This document shows positions 5,687 to 6,284 of a DNA stretch of 6,284 bases, in pieces (positions within the stretch are counted from its first letter, which is position 1; each line of letters begins with the position of its first letter). The stretch is from Verrucomicrobiota bacterium. GTDB taxonomy: Bacteria > Verrucomicrobiota > Verrucomicrobiae > Chthoniobacterales > UBA10450. The stretch spans positions 375-6,658 of the forward strand of contig QHOZ01000120.1 in NCBI GenBank assembly GCA_003219495.1, given 5' to 3'. The position numbers and the translations under genes are program-made. The notes beneath the pieces were generated by a model. The model saw nothing but the letters and a program-made list of their open reading frames with translations. It ran no database searches and was not told where the DNA came from.

Positions 5687-6284
5687 TTCTTTGGCGCCTC
5701 CGGTTTTTGCGCCGGCTTCTGCTCGCCAGGCTTCTGCTCGCCAGGTTTTCCTTCCGGCGGTTTGTTTTCGGCGGGCTTATCCAAATCCGCGCGATGCTCC
5801 GGCGGAACATCGGCCGCGGTCGCATTTTGACTGCGTTGCAGCGCGCGCAAATAAGCGATGATCGCCCACCGGTCTTGCACCGGAATGTTCGGCCCGTACG
5901 CCAGCATCGTGTTCTTGCCGTTCGTGATCGTGTTAAAAATTTCGCCATCGGACATTTTGCGAATGCGATCGTCCTGCAACGTCACGACCGTGGCGAGTCC
6001 GTACGACTTTGTGATTCCGTTACCGGCGGCTGTTGCGCCATGGCACATCGCGCAAGTGATGTTGAATCGTTCGTGACCGCGCTGGAGTAATTGCGCGGTG
6101 ACTGGAATGGGAATTCCCGTGCCCCAGTTGTTGCCCATTTTTCCAGTGTTCATGTAATCGGTGCCGACGCTGAAACCGACGGAGTGCGTTTGCGCTTCGC
6201 CGCCGCCCGGATGTGGTCCGGGCATTTCATAGCCGATCGGCACCGTCCCATTGATCGGCATTCGCGGACCGCGCCCATCGGCAA
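5683..6284 (-). CDS. actE: Alternative complex III mono-heme cytochrome c subunit ActE (5' end outside window)
   Basis: A periplasmic mono-heme cytochrome c of alternative complex III, cut by the window edge. The frame is open to the last bases, and the codons before the ATG at 6261 encode ADGRGPR, which fits the ActE pattern of DGR followed by GTV (here MPINGTVPIG). That ATG is therefore internal; the lipoprotein signal expected for this family lies outside the window. The heme motif CAMCH is encoded at 6040-6054, and the probable axial Met is in GKNTMLAYGPNIP, followed by the family-typical QDRWAIIAYLRALQRSQNA. The C-terminal ~40 residues form a Lys/Pro/Glu/Gly-rich tail containing two perfect PGEQK repeats. 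ActE would pass electrons from ACIII to a downstream carrier or oxidase. It overlaps actF by 4 bases. The rest of the act cluster (actA-actD) is expected beyond the right edge. Confidence 0.9.
   Translation of the reverse strand, partial: ADGRGPRMPINGTVPIGYEMPGPHPGGGEAQTHSVGFSVGTDYMNTGKMGNNWGTGIPIPVTAQLLQRGHERFNITCAMCHGATAAGNGITKSYGLATVVTLQDDRIRKMSDGEIFNTITNGKNTMLAYGPNIPVQDRWAIIAYLRALQRSQNATAADVPPEHRADLDKPAENKPPEGKPGEQKPGEQKPAQKPEAPKK
5716..5745 (-). repeat. Perfect 15-bp tandem duplication in actE tail
   Basis: Two adjacent identical 15-base units (cttctgctcgccagg on the plus strand) encode PGEQK twice in the disordered ActE tail. The unit is a multiple of three, so the frame is kept. It looks like replication slippage in a low-complexity linker. 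Confidence 0.9.

Noticed and set aside
6259..6261. ATG as start of actE
   Set aside because: The in-frame upstream codons encode ADGRGPR, which belongs to the conserved ActE segment, and there is no signal peptide after this ATG.

Overview
The window is almost entirely coding. It looks like part of a respiratory-chain locus from a soil or freshwater Verrucomicrobia-type bacterium. That assignment is an inference from protein resemblance and from the pairing of alternative complex III genes with a cbb3-like module; no taxonomic marker gene is present.

Layout: positions 1-599 (+) carry the 3' end of a large FAD-linked, Fe-S-binding (CCG domain) dehydrogenase. Everything from 600 to 6284 is on the minus strand and reads from right to left as one compact operon: actE (cut by the window edge), actF, a small membrane-anchored protein with a long Pro/Ala tail, a cbb3-oxidase subunit I homologue (ccoN-like) broken into two frames, a ccoO-like mono-heme cytochrome c, and a ccoP-like mono-heme cytochrome c. 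Four junctions are 4-base ATGA stop/start overlaps, including the one inside the broken ccoN-like gene. The other two gaps are 1 and 22 bases. The operon promoter must lie to the right of the window. The two convergent units meet with no intergenic base at 599/600.

How the genes work together: ActE and ActF are the last subunits of alternative complex III, a quinol:cytochrome c/electron-acceptor oxidoreductase. The following module would normally be a cbb3-type terminal oxidase that accepts those electrons. Here, however, the subunit I homologue keeps the two low-spin heme b histidines but lacks every ligand of the oxygen-reducing site: the three CuB histidines, the cross-linking tyrosine and the heme b3 histidine. 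The CcoO-like and CcoP-like partners keep their heme c sites. The most interesting reading is a membrane electron-transfer complex derived from a cbb3 oxidase that cannot reduce O2 and is built onto alternative complex III.

The ccoN-like gene is also missing about 31 bases in the middle, relative to the family pattern. It is therefore either a recent pseudogene, an assembly or sequencing error, or a gene split into two coupled polypeptides. Other oddities are a roughly 78-residue Pro/Ala-rich insertion inside the CcoO-like heme domain and disordered Pro-rich tails on four consecutive subunits.
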